Origin: Gluconacetobacter takamatsuzukensis | GTDB taxonomy: Bacteria > Pseudomonadota > Alphaproteobacteria > Acetobacterales > Acetobacteraceae | NCBI RefSeq assembly: GCF_014174275.1 | Contig: NZ_JABEQK010000004.1 | Span: 1-64,000, forward strand | DNA length: 64,000 bases | Direction: 5' to 3' | Part shown: in pieces, positions 1 through 8,770 of the stretch | Numbering within the stretch: the first letter of the stretch is position 1 | Layout: each line of letters starts with the position of its first letter | Made by a program: the position numbers and the translations under genes | Notes under the pieces: generated by a model | Told to the model about the DNA's origin: nothing | What the model saw: the letters and a program-made list of their open reading frames with translations, nothing else | The model's database searches: none

Positions 1-149
1 GGGTAGTAGATCATCGGCTTGTCGTAGACCGGCAGCAACTGCTTGCTGGTGGCCAGCGTCATGGGGTGCAGCCGGGTGCCCGATCCGCCGGCCAGCAGGA
101 TGCCCTTCATCCCGGTTTCGGTCGCCGGCTTTTCCGCTGTCGTATTCAT
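1..149 (-). CDS. rfbA: Glucose-1-phosphate thymidylyltransferase, N-terminal fragment
   Basis: Only the first 49 codons lie in the window; the rest runs off the left edge. The enzyme makes dTDP-glucose from glucose-1-phosphate and dTTP, the first step towards dTDP-rhamnose and related sugars. The visible N-terminus has the nucleotide-binding motif [12 protein letters not shown] followed by [17 protein letters not shown], which is diagnostic of RmlA/RfbA. The start codon at 149 overlaps the rfbB stop as ATGA, so the two are translationally coupled. A second ATG at 110, directly before KGILLAGG, is an alternative start that would remove a 13-residue leader. Confidence 0.93.
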   Translation of the reverse strand, partial: MNTTAEKPATETGMKGILLAGGSGTRLHPMTLATSKQLLPVYDKPMIYY

Positions 150-1216
150 GGGGTGCCTTCCATCGGGGCAACGCCCAGACGTTTCGTGCTGTCGTGCCGG
201 GCCTGGAGCGCGGTCCACCAGTCCCGGTGGTCCAGATACCATTGCACCGTGCGGCGCAGCCCGGCCTCGAAATCGTGGCGCGGGCGCCAGCCCAGCGCGG
301 CCTCGGCCCGCGTGGGGTCGATCTCGTAGCGGAAATCATGCCCGGGCCGGTCGGTAACGTAGCGGATCAGCCGCGCGTGCGGGCCCTCCGGGTCGGGGCG
401 CAGTTCGTCCAGGATCGCGCAGATGGCATGGACGACCTGCAGGTTGGTGCGCGGCTGGCGGGCACCGATGGCATAGGTCTCGCCCGGCTGCCCGCGCTCC
501 ACCGCCAGCACCAGCGCCTCGGCATGGTCGTCGACAAACAGCCAGTCGCGCATGTTGCCGCCGTCGCCATAGACGGGCAGGGCGCGCCCGCCGATGGCGT
601 TGATCGTCACCAGCGGGATCAGCTTCTCGGGGAAATGCCAGAAGCCGTAATTGTTGGTGGTATTGGTGACGAAGGTCGGCAGCCCGTATGTATGCTGCCA
701 GGCCCGCACCAGATGGTCCGACGCCGCCTTGGAAGCCGAATAGGGGCTGCGGGGGTCATAGGGCGTCTCCTCGGTAAAGGGCGGATCGCCCGGCCGCAGG
801 GTGCCGAAGACCTCGTCGGTCGAGATGTGATGGAACCGGAACGCCGCCTGCCGCGCCGCATCCAGCCCCCCCCAGTATTCCCGCGCCGCCTCCAGCAGGG
901 TGAAGGTGCCCAGCACGTTGGTCGTCATGAACACGCCCGGACCGTCGATCGAGCGGTCGACATGGCTTTCGGCGGCCAGATGCATCACCGCGTCCGGCCG
1001 GTGCTCGGCGAAGATCGCGCGCATCGCCGCGCCGTCGGTGATGTCGGCCCGCACATGCCGGTAACGCGGGTCCGACGCGACCTCGGCCGTCGAGGCCTGC
1101 GTGGCGGCATAGGTCATGGCATCGACATTCACCACGGAATGCCCGGTCGACCCGATCACATGCCGCACCACAGCCGACCCGATGAAACCGCACCCACCTG
1201 TTACGAGTATACGCAC
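146..1216 (-). CDS. rfbB: dTDP-glucose 4,6-dehydratase
   Basis: A 356-residue short-chain dehydrogenase-type enzyme that converts dTDP-glucose to dTDP-4-keto-6-deoxyglucose, the substrate for dTDP-L-rhamnose or amino-sugar formation. The N-terminal Rossmann motif TGGCGFIGS is followed by the family signature [12 protein letters not shown], by STDEVFG holding the catalytic Thr-Asp-Glu, and by YSASKAASD with the catalytic YxxxK. The length is normal for RmlB. The start is GTG at 1216 with a GAGG ribosome site about 7 bases upstream. It is the first gene of an rfbBA pair reading towards the left edge and probably feeds the neighbouring capsule locus. Confidence 0.95.
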   Translation of the reverse strand: MRILVTGGCGFIGSAVVRHVIGSTGHSVVNVDAMTYAATQASTAEVASDPRYRHVRADITDGAAMRAIFAEHRPDAVMHLAAESHVDRSIDGPGVFMTTNVLGTFTLLEAAREYWGGLDAARQAAFRFHHISTDEVFGTLRPGDPPFTEETPYDPRSPYSASKAASDHLVRAWQHTYGLPTFVTNTTNNYGFWHFPEKLIPLVTINAIGGRALPVYGDGGNMRDWLFVDDHAEALVLAVERGQPGETYAIGARQPRTNLQVVHAICAILDELRPDPEGPHARLIRYVTDRPGHDFRYEIDPTRAEAALGWRPRHDFEAGLRRTVQWYLDHRDWWTALQARHDSTKRLGVAPMEGTP

Positions 1217-1243
1217 ACTCTTGCCTCGGTTGTTGGTATGATC

Positions 1244-1271
1244 ATGTTACAATCAAAAAAACACGGTGCAA
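1244..1271 (-). promoter_or_regulatory. Candidate promoter of rfbBA
   Basis: On the minus strand TTGCAC (1271-1266) and TAACAT (1249-1244) are separated by 16 bases, about 30 bases before the rfbB GTG. They lie in an A+T-rich stretch (about 1236-1350) that stands out from the GC-rich surroundings. This is a sigma-70-like match by eye only. Confidence 0.4.
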
Positions 1272-1610
1272 GGCAATAAATCATATCGAATGTTTCATTG
1301 TTTTGTTCTTTGTTTCGTTAAATTGTTATTATCCATTCAACATTATGTGTGTCGGGTATTGGGACGGAATGGTATTTATTGCGTGTCTTCTTCCTGCCTG
1401 TTTCGCCACGGCCCTCGTGCCCGGTATCGCGTCCCGCACAGAATATCGGGCACAGGATAACGGAAAATGAAGGCGCCTGCCGGCCGCACCATGGCGCACG
1501 CATGCGTCCAGCGGACCGCCTGTGGCTGAAACGGCCGCCGTCAGGCCGGGTTGCGCAATCGGGGGCAGGAACAACGCGCCCCCCGGCTCCCGGCAGCAAC
1601 GCGTGCCCCT
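1272..1610. other. Intergenic stretch without a gene
   Basis: Between the candidate rfbB promoter and the stop of the LTA-synthase-like gene I see no convincing coding sequence. The left third is A+T-rich and the rest is of normal composition. It separates two minus-strand genes and probably holds further promoter or regulator sites for rfbBA. Confidence 0.5.
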
Positions 1611-3107
1611 CTACCGCCCGGTCAGGGCGCGCGGCATGGGGACATGGTCCCTGAGGCACAGGGCGAGCTCGCGGCCAAGCTGATCGACACGGATATCCTG
1701 GCGCGGGCCGGCGGCGCGCGTACGGTCCAGGATGAAATAATCGGTCGAGGCGCCGATATGCGCCCCATCGTTGAGCAGAACCGGCAGGCTGGGCTGATGG
1801 TCGCCATACAGCGCGAAGATCCCGCCCTCCTCGTTCAGCCAGCGGGAACCGGCAAGCTGGCCGATCATGCGGTCGGTGCCCATCAGGCTGTCCAGATAGC
1901 CGCCCAGCATGGGGGCGAAGGGGCTGTCGGTGGTCGCCTCCGCGGCCCAGGGGCCGTGATTGGCAACCGTGATGGCAAACACGAAGACGGGCCGCGTCTC
2001 GCGGGCGATGAAATCGTTGATCCAGGCGCCCAGCACCTCGTCGGCAACCAGCTCGCCTCGCCGGGATTCGAAGGCCTCACCGCCGATGAAATGGTCGAAG
2101 CCCAGATTGGGCATGACCTTGTGCCGGCCATAGAACCGGCGGTCATAGGGATGCACGCATACGGTCAGGTAGCCCGCCTGCCGCATGCGGGCGGCCAGCG
2201 TGTCCAGCGGCCGGCGCGCGAAGGAATAATAGGGATTGAAGCGGTCCAGTCCCAGGTCGGCGGGCGACGCCCCGCTGATGGTCGCGAATTCGCTGCGCGT
2301 GGTGTTGGCCCCCCACGAATCGACATCCAGGCGCCCATGGCGCCACGCCTGGGCGCGGCAGGCCTGGTATTCCGCCAGGGGCGAGGGCAGGGCGGGGTCC
2401 AGCCTGCCGATATCGAAGAAGGATTCGGCCTGCACCAGCACGACCGGGGGCTTGTCCGGCGGCACGGTCACGATGCCGAAGCTGCACGCGGCCTGGCGCG
2501 CCGGGCGCTCCTGGCGCGAGCAGACCGTGTGGGCGGCGAAGCTGCCCAGCATGCCCAGCGTCTTCGCATCCTCCACCGGGTCCCCGGTGGGCCGCAACCG
2601 GCGGATCACCGCCGCCATCATGTTCAGCGACGGCCGCCAGAAATAGGCGGCGACCGGCACGATCAGCAGCAGCGCCCCGACCAGCCGCGACAGGGCAGGG
2701 TCGCCCGGCATGGCGGGTGTCTCGATGGAAAACAGCGCCGCCGTCGCCCCGACCAGCAGCCCGCCGATACCGTAGAAGATGGCCGGATGGACATAGGGCA
2801 GGTAGAAGCGCGGATGGGTAAAGACCAGCAGCAGCTCGCTGGCATCGGCGAACACGATCGGCTCGCGCAGGACCGCCCGCTTGGTATGGTCGGCCAGCAG
2901 CAGCCCCGCCGCCAGCACCACCCACAACAGGGCCGAAGAGGCCGGGCGGCGGGTCAGCAGCGCAAGCGACAGCCACAAGACAAGGGCGACCGCCACGTCC
3001 GGCAGGTCGTTCCTGAGCGGCCGGAAGGGTCTGCCGCTCGTGATCCGCAGGATGACGAGCGCCACGATCGCAAGGCCCGATACGGCGGCAATGGCCCAGT
3101 CCTGCAT
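1611..3107 (-). CDS. LTA-synthase/OpgB-type membrane phosphoglycerol transferase or sulfatase-like protein
   Basis: A 498-residue protein with about five N-terminal transmembrane segments (residues 1-190) followed by a periplasmic alkaline-phosphatase-fold domain. Motifs of the LtaS/OpgB family are present: AESFF near residue 227 (metal-binding Glu), an ANTTRSEF motif near 267 with the presumed catalytic Thr, NHGPW near 382 and YGDHQP near 437. The family transfers phosphoglycerol or phosphoethanolamine to glycans, or acts as a sulfatase; substrate cannot be read from sequence. The start at 3107 has a GGGGGAA ribosome site; the frame stays open upstream but there is only antisense to the next gene. 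It is divergent from a glycosyltransferase. From memory, rhizobial rkp-1 loci also contain a membrane protein (RkpI) that may be the counterpart. Confidence 0.82.
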   Translation of the reverse strand: MQDWAIAAVSGLAIVALVILRITSGRPFRPLRNDLPDVAVALVLWLSLALLTRRPASSALLWVVLAAGLLLADHTKRAVLREPIVFADASELLLVFTHPRFYLPYVHPAIFYGIGGLLVGATAALFSIETPAMPGDPALSRLVGALLLIVPVAAYFWRPSLNMMAAVIRRLRPTGDPVEDAKTLGMLGSFAAHTVCSRQERPARQAACSFGIVTVPPDKPPVVLVQAESFFDIGRLDPALPSPLAEYQACRAQAWRHGRLDVDSWGANTTRSEFATISGASPADLGLDRFNPYYSFARRPLDTLAARMRQAGYLTVCVHPYDRRFYGRHKVMPNLGFDHFIGGEAFESRRGELVADEVLGAWINDFIARETRPVFVFAITVANHGPWAAEATTDSPFAPMLGGYLDSLMGTDRMIGQLAGSRWLNEEGGIFALYGDHQPSLPVLLNDGAHIGASTDYFILDRTRAAGPRQDIRVDQLGRELALCLRDHVPMPRALTGR

Positions 3108-3248
3108 CCTATTCCCCCGCGTTCCATGCGGCGTGCGGTGCGGTGAGGGGGCGTGTCTTGGCAGTCGGGATCGTGCTCGGCAAAATTTCGGTTCTCGTCG
3201 CCAGGGGATCGATGGGGCAGTCCATACAGAGAAGAGGGAGTTTTTGCC

Positions 3249-4427
3249 ATGCCGACAATCTGGCTGGATGCACGCAACACGAATCGGGCGGGCGGCACGG
3301 GGGTAGCGCGCTATACCGAGGTGATCGCGGAATGCCTGACGGGGGCGGGCATGCTGCCGACATACCTGACCGATTATGCCCCGGGCACGGCCCCCGGCAA
3401 CCCGCACACACTGCCCCGGCAGGTCTGGCGCCGGCTGCAAGGCATGCGCCCCCGCTATCGTGCGACCCTGCGCGGCAGGGGGATCGATGGCGAAGGGCAG
3501 GTGCCCTACGCGACCTGCCCCGACATCTTCCGGATCGCCCATGTCAAATTCACGCATCATGGCACCCTGGCGCGGGTCCGGACCTCCGCGCCGCCCGACA
3601 TCATGCACTGGACCTATCCCCTGCCCATCCGCCTGGAGGGCGCGCGCAACGTGGTCACGGTCCACGACGCGGTGCCGTTGACCCATCCGGAACTGACCGG
3701 AATCGACCCCGAGCGCTATCGGCGCCTGATGACCCGCCTGGCCGGCAGCGCCGAGGCGATCGTGACGATTTCCGAATCCGCGCGGCAGGACATCGCCACG
3801 CAATGCGGCATCCCGCCGTCACGCATCCACAACCTTTCCCAGGCGGTCGCGTTCTCGGACGAGGAATTGCGGCTGGCCCGTGCCGCCCGGCCGCCTGCGC
3901 CGCCGGGATATTTCGTGCATGTCGGCCGCGTCGAGCAGCGCAAGAACATCTGCCGCCTGGTCGCCGCCCATGCGCGCAGCGGCACGCGCCGGCCGCTGGT
4001 CCTGATCGGCCCCGATGGCGACGACAGGCCGGATTACGAGCCACTGGTCGGTAACGCGCCGGTCATCCGCCTGCCCTGGAGCGACCGCGCCACCCTGATC
4101 CGGACGATGCAGGATGCCCATGCCCTGCTGTTCCCCTCCCTGGCCGAAGGATTCGGCCTGCCGATCGTCGAGGCGATGGCGCTGGGCACGCCGGTCCTGA
4201 CCGCCCGGGGCGGCGCGACCGGGGAAATCGCTACCGAGGACGCCGCCATCCTGGTCGATCCGCTGGATGTGTCCGATATCGCGGACGGCATCAGGCTGCT
4301 GGACGGCTGGGCCGATGACGATGCGGACCGCCTGGCCCTGATCGCCAGGGGGGAGGCGCGCGCGGCCCAATTCTCGCCCGACGCGTACGTCGCGCGGTTG
4401 CGTGGATTCTACGCATCCCTGATGTGA
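3249..4427 (+). CDS. GT4-family glycosyltransferase
   Basis: A 392-residue GT-B fold retaining glycosyltransferase, presumably cytoplasmic and building the repeat unit or linker of the surface polysaccharide. The N-terminal half has WLDARNTNRAGGTGVARYTE, typical of mannosyltransferase-like GT4 enzymes. The C-terminal nucleotide-sugar domain has VGRVEQRKNI near residue 225 and FPSLAEGFGLPIVEAMALG near 297, including the EX7E signature. The start at 3249 is set by a GAGGGAG ribosome site at 3234-3240; the frame is open upstream but lacks a better start. Sugar donor and acceptor are unknown. An epimerase follows 87 bases downstream. Confidence 0.88.
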   Translation: MPTIWLDARNTNRAGGTGVARYTEVIAECLTGAGMLPTYLTDYAPGTAPGNPHTLPRQVWRRLQGMRPRYRATLRGRGIDGEGQVPYATCPDIFRIAHVKFTHHGTLARVRTSAPPDIMHWTYPLPIRLEGARNVVTVHDAVPLTHPELTGIDPERYRRLMTRLAGSAEAIVTISESARQDIATQCGIPPSRIHNLSQAVAFSDEELRLARAARPPAPPGYFVHVGRVEQRKNICRLVAAHARSGTRRPLVLIGPDGDDRPDYEPLVGNAPVIRLPWSDRATLIRTMQDAHALLFPSLAEGFGLPIVEAMALGTPVLTARGGATGEIATEDAAILVDPLDVSDIADGIRLLDGWADDDADRLALIARGEARAAQFSPDAYVARLRGFYASLM

Positions 4428-4514
4428 CGGGCGCGCCACCGCCACGACCTGTCCATTCGGGGCGGGTGGTGTATAGACCGGGCAGTCTTCGTCCGGGTCC
4501 TGCTGGAGTTGCAG

Positions 4515-5522
4515 ATGCGTATTCTCGTAACCGGCACGGCTGGATTTATCGGCTTTCATCTCGCCCGGCGATTGCTGCAGGACGGATACACCGTCATCGG
4601 CATCGACGGGATGACCGATTATTACGACGTTTCATTGAAGCGTCGCCGTCATGCCCTTCTGCACCGGTTCGGGAATTTCACGTCCCACGCATTCATGCTG
4701 GAAGATGCGCAGGCGCTGCACGATGTGTTCGCGCACTCGTCGCCGGCGATGGTCGTGCATCTGGCGGGGCAGGCGGGGGTTTCCCACAGCCTGGACGCAC
4801 CCGGCACCTATATCGGGTCCAATATCCTCGGTACCTACGCCCTCCTGGAGGCGGTGCGCCGGCACGGGCCCCTTCATCTCATGATGGCGTCCTCATCCTC
4901 GGTCTACGGGGCGAACACGGTCCTGCCGTTTTCCGAGGCACATCGCTGCGACCATCCGCTGAGCCTGTACGCGGCGACCAAGAAAGCGGCCGAGGACATC
5001 GCGCATTCCTATTCCTGCATCTGGAACATTCCGACGACGGTCCTGCGTTTCTTCACCGCCTACGGTCCCTGGGGCCGGCCGGACATGGCGCTCTTCAGGT
5101 TCATCGCCGGCACCTACGCAGGCAAGCCGATCGATGTGTACAACAACGGCAACATGGCGCGCGATTTCACCTATATCGACGATGTGGTGGAAGCCATCGT
5201 CCGTCTCTCCCGCGTGCCGCCCGAAAAGGCGGGGGAGGGCGATCCGGGCAGCAGCCCCGCCGCGCCCTATCGCGTGGTCAATATCGGCAGCAACCGGCCC
5301 GTCAGCCTGCTGGCCTTCATCGCGGCGATCGAAAAGGCGACCGGCCGGCCATGCGCGCGCCATTACCTGCCGATGCGGCCGGGCGACGTGCCGCGCACCT
5401 GGGCCGACTGCTCGGCCCTCGAATCCCTGACCGGCTTCCGGCCCTCGACGCCGCTCCAGACCGGTGTCGATGCCTTCGTGGCCTGGTACGACGCGCATTA
5501 CGCAAACGCCCCCCAGCCGTGA
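4515..5522 (+). CDS. NAD-dependent epimerase, UDP-glucuronate 4-epimerase-like
   Basis: A 335-residue extended SDR epimerase. The Rossmann motif TGTAGFIGFH lies at residues 7-16. GIDGMTDYYDVSLKRRR matches the UDP-glucuronate 4-epimerase (LpsL/Cap1J) branch. SSSSVYG carries the catalytic Ser, YAATKKAAED near residue 152 has YxxxK, and RDFTYIDDVV is the usual sugar-binding segment. It would interconvert UDP-glucuronate and UDP-galacturonate and so supply acidic sugars to the capsule. The ATG at 4515 has GGAG at 4505-4508; a TTG two codons upstream is less likely. A terminator-like hairpin follows. Confidence 0.87.
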   Translation: MRILVTGTAGFIGFHLARRLLQDGYTVIGIDGMTDYYDVSLKRRRHALLHRFGNFTSHAFMLEDAQALHDVFAHSSPAMVVHLAGQAGVSHSLDAPGTYIGSNILGTYALLEAVRRHGPLHLMMASSSSVYGANTVLPFSEAHRCDHPLSLYAATKKAAEDIAHSYSCIWNIPTTVLRFFTAYGPWGRPDMALFRFIAGTYAGKPIDVYNNGNMARDFTYIDDVVEAIVRLSRVPPEKAGEGDPGSSPAAPYRVVNIGSNRPVSLLAFIAAIEKATGRPCARHYLPMRPGDVPRTWADCSALESLTGFRPSTPLQTGVDAFVAWYDAHYANAPQP

Positions 5523-5556
5523 CCGGTGCGGCGGCCTCCCGCATACCGCCCCTGCG

Positions 5557-5595
5557 GCCCGGCGGCGCATCCCGATGCCCGGCCGGGCGTTTTTT
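5557..5595 (+). terminator. Rho-independent terminator after the epimerase
   Basis: GCCCGGC (5557-5563) pairs with GCCGGGC (5582-5588), with an inner GCAT/ATGC helix. The hairpin is followed by a run of six T. It separates the glycosyltransferase/epimerase pair from the KpsC-like gene. Confidence 0.75.
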
Positions 5596-5723
5596 CGTGC
5601 TGGCGCAGGCGTGCTAAGAGATTGCGACGAAGGTTTTCCATCGAAGAGGGGTGACATGCAGGCAGGAAAAGCCCGGGTAAGCAGGATCTGGTCCGTCCTC
5701 CTGCCGGCGGGCCGGATTCGCGC

Positions 5724-7403
5724 ATGAGCGGCTTTCTGCGGATACCGCCCTTCCACCGATCCGTGCCCGTCCTCGCCCGCGCCTGCCGGGATGCGGCCCC
5801 CGCCTTCCCGGTGCCGGAGTCCGAGCGGCAGGCGCTGGCCGCGCGGATCTGCCGCGAGCGGGTCGGCGGAGGTTTCTGGGCTCCCGATCCGGGCCGGGGG
5901 CGCCCGGTCCTGGTCGTTCTCTCCCGCACGGGGCGCGCCCGCCCCCGTTTCACCTCCCTGCTGAACCAGGTGCTGGCGGCCCATGCCGCGCGCGACGTCA
6001 TGCTGGTCCGGCGGGGCCCGAACGGGCTCGCCGCCGGGCTGGCGCGCCGGCTGGGCATCGCGCATGCGCCGTGGAAGAGCGACCCGCATGCGCTGCTGGA
6101 CGGCGTGGCGCGGGTCTATGCCGATTCCGTCGGCGATATCGTCCGGCTGGCGGCCCTGCGCGGCCTGCCCGTCGTCCTGCCGGCCCCGGAAGGCGGGCAG
6201 GAGGAACCGTTCCTGCCCGCCGACGTGCTGGCGGACATTCTCGATCGCACGGACTATGTCAGCCCCTTCACCGGGTCGCCGATCCCCTGTGCCGAGGCGA
6301 TCACGCTGCTGGCCGACTGGCGGCGGACGATCATGGTCAATCGCCAGATCGGGGCCTGCCTGGGCATGTCGCGGTGGAAACGGCAGCGGATCGCCGATTT
6401 CCTGGCGACGGTCCCCGGCGCGCCGCCCTTCATCCAGGATTTCCGCGCCGGGATGCGCGGCGCCATGGCGGTCTGGGCCACCCGCCTGCCGCCGGGGCTG
6501 GAGGAGAAAGCCCGCGAGGCCCGAACGCCCCTGTGGCGGGTGGAAGACGGCTTCGTCCGCTCCATCGGGCTGGGCAGCGCGCTGATGCCGCCCTCGTCGA
6601 TAACCATCGATACGCGCGGGATCTATTACGATCCGGCGCGGGAAAGCGACCTGGAACATATCCTGGCGACGGCCGGCTTCGACCCCGCGCTGCGCGCCCG
6701 CGCCGGCCGGCTTGTCGACTCCCTGGTCCGGCTCGGCATTTCCAAATACGGCGCCGGGCCGGCAGCGGGCATGGGCGAATCGTGGGACACGGGGGGCCGG
6801 CGGACGATCCTGGTGCCCGGACAGGTGGCGGACGACCAGTCGGTGCGCTGCGGCGGCGGCCGGATCGGGGGCAACCTGGAACTGCTGCAAACCGTGCGGC
6901 GACACAATCCTGACGCGTTTATCGTCTACAGGCCTCACCCGGATGTCGAGGCAACCCACCGGGCGGGACATATGGATGATTCCGTCGTCATGCAGCTGGC
7001 GGACCGAATCGACCGGGGCGGCGCGATCCTCGATACGATCGCCCGGGTCGACGAGGTGCATACCCTGACCTCGCTCGCCGGTTTCGAGGCTCTCATGCGC
7101 GGACGACGGGTTGTTACATATGGTGTACCGTTCTATGCCGGTTGGGGGCTTACGGTCGACATGGGCGACGTTCCCGCCCGCCGGACACGGCATCTGTCCC
7201 TGGAAGAACTTGTTGCCGGAGTGCTGATCCTGTTCCCGCGCTATCTCGATCCGGTGACCCGCCTGCCGTGCGGCCCGGAAGTCCTGATCGACCGATTGCA
7301 GACCCCCGATCTCTGGCGACCGACCCCATGGATGCGCGCGCTGGCCGCGCAGACGGCGCTGCGCAAGGCATGGGCGCGCGTCCGGGCGACACGGGCATCA
7401 TGA
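5724..7403 (+). CDS. KpsC-like capsule polysaccharide protein (Kdo-transferase module)
   Basis: A 559-residue protein. The C-terminal half is clearly KpsC: RVEDGFVRSIGLGS near residue 270, IYYDPARESDLE, LVPGQVADDQS near 367, IVYRPHPDVEATHR near 400 and VPFYAGWGLT near 470. KpsC adds beta-linked Kdo to phosphatidylglycerol to form the poly-Kdo linker of group 2 capsules. Classical KpsC has two such modules (about 675 residues). Here the first 230 residues do not show a second recognisable copy, so it may have a degenerate or replaced N-terminal half. It overlaps the next gene by ATGA, indicating coupling. The ribosome site is weak. Confidence 0.87.
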   Translation: MSGFLRIPPFHRSVPVLARACRDAAPAFPVPESERQALAARICRERVGGGFWAPDPGRGRPVLVVLSRTGRARPRFTSLLNQVLAAHAARDVMLVRRGPNGLAAGLARRLGIAHAPWKSDPHALLDGVARVYADSVGDIVRLAALRGLPVVLPAPEGGQEEPFLPADVLADILDRTDYVSPFTGSPIPCAEAITLLADWRRTIMVNRQIGACLGMSRWKRQRIADFLATVPGAPPFIQDFRAGMRGAMAVWATRLPPGLEEKAREARTPLWRVEDGFVRSIGLGSALMPPSSITIDTRGIYYDPARESDLEHILATAGFDPALRARAGRLVDSLVRLGISKYGAGPAAGMGESWDTGGRRTILVPGQVADDQSVRCGGGRIGGNLELLQTVRRHNPDAFIVYRPHPDVEATHRAGHMDDSVVMQLADRIDRGGAILDTIARVDEVHTLTSLAGFEALMRGRRVVTYGVPFYAGWGLTVDMGDVPARRTRHLSLEELVAGVLILFPRYLDPVTRLPCGPEVLIDRLQTPDLWRPTPWMRALAAQTALRKAWARVRATRAS

Positions 7404-8689
7404 CGGGTCAACAGGCGCGCGCTTCGCGACGGACCGCCGACATCCTGCCCCGTCCCGTCCTGATGGACGTGTCCCGCCTGCTGTCACGCGCCGGCAGCGC
7501 CGTGCCGACCGGGATCGATCGCGTGGAACTGGAATATGCGCTGTATCTCATGCGCTTTCCCGCCTCGCGGGTCCTGTTCGTGGCGTATCATCCGGTCGGG
7601 CGCATCGGCATCCTGCCGCGCAAGCTGACGGATTGTTTCCTGCGGATCCTCGCGCGCGCCTGGGCCGGCGGAACGCGGCCCTCGCGCACGGCATCGCTGC
7701 TGGCCGGTTTGCTGCTGCAGGCCGCGGCACTGGGGGCAACGGGGCGTGCGAAACAGCGCCGGACATATCTCCTGCTTTCGCATCATCACCTGATGCAGCA
7801 GGAGGCGATCGCGGCCTTCCTGAAGCGTGCCGATGCCGGGATGGCAGTCATGGTCCACGACCTGATCCCGATCGAATATCCCGAATATGCTCGCCCGACC
7901 GAACCCGACCGCCATCGCCGGCGCATGGATACGGTGGGCCGGCTGGCCGACAGCGTGATCGTGCCGTCGCGCCCGGTGGGCGACGCCCTGCACGACTATC
8001 TGGCGCCGCAGAGGTCCTGCCCGCCCGTCAGCGTGGTGCATCATGGCTGCCTCGTCCCGTCCGGCCCCCCGGCATCCGCCGGTCCCCTCGCGCCCGACGC
8101 CCCCTATTTCGTCATCCTGGGTACGATCGAGCCGCGCAAGAACCATCTGCTGCTGCTGAATATCTGGCGCCAGATGGCGACCGAAGGCGGCACGGCCCCG
8201 CTGCCGCACCTGGTGGTCATCGGGCGGCGCGGATGGGAAAACGAGAATATCCTGGACATGATCGAACGATGCCCGGCCCTTCAGGGCATCGTGCACGAAC
8301 ACGCCACCCTGTCCGACAGCGCCGTGGCCGGCCTGGTCCGGGGCGCGCGCGCGCTGCTGTTCCCCTCCTTTGCCGAAGGGTTCGGCCTGCCGCTGCTCGA
8401 GGCGCTGGCGATGGGGATACCGTGCGTGTGTAGCGACCTGCCGGTCTTCCGCGAAATCGCCGGCGATCTTCCGGTCTATCTCGATCCGCTGGACGGCCCC
8501 GGCTGGCGGCGTACGATCCAGGATATGAGCGCACAGGACCGGCCGGCGACCGGCGGCGCGCCGCCGTCCTTCGCCGACTGGCCGACCCAGGTCGTGGCGG
8601 GCCTGGCCGCCCTGGCCGTGATCGAGGGGGTGGGGCGCCCCGATGCCGCCCCAGGGATGCCGCACCCTGCCGGGACGATACCGGCGTAG
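7400..8689 (+). CDS. GT4-family glycosyltransferase
   Basis: A 429-residue GT-B enzyme. The N-terminal segment MDVSRLLSRAGSAVPTGIDRVELEYA and the central HDLIPIEYPEY are typical of the mannosyltransferase-like GT4 group. The C-terminal donor-binding part has LGTIEPRKNH near residue 243 and FPSFAEGFGLPLLEALAMG near 323 with the EX7E pattern. It is translationally coupled to the KpsC-like gene (ATGA at 7400), so it probably acts on the same capsule intermediate. Its donor and acceptor sugars are not deducible. Confidence 0.87.
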   Translation: MTGQQARASRRTADILPRPVLMDVSRLLSRAGSAVPTGIDRVELEYALYLMRFPASRVLFVAYHPVGRIGILPRKLTDCFLRILARAWAGGTRPSRTASLLAGLLLQAAALGATGRAKQRRTYLLLSHHHLMQQEAIAAFLKRADAGMAVMVHDLIPIEYPEYARPTEPDRHRRRMDTVGRLADSVIVPSRPVGDALHDYLAPQRSCPPVSVVHHGCLVPSGPPASAGPLAPDAPYFVILGTIEPRKNHLLLLNIWRQMATEGGTAPLPHLVVIGRRGWENENILDMIERCPALQGIVHEHATLSDSAVAGLVRGARALLFPSFAEGFGLPLLEALAMGIPCVCSDLPVFREIAGDLPVYLDPLDGPGWRRTIQDMSAQDRPATGGAPPSFADWPTQVVAGLAALAVIEGVGRPDAAPGMPHPAGTIPA

Positions 8690-8770
8690 CGGGCCGCGCG
8701 CGGCATGGATGGGATAGCGGACAGGCGCGCCACGGCGCGTTCGTGCGACGGACAGAAGGGTGGGAACGGT

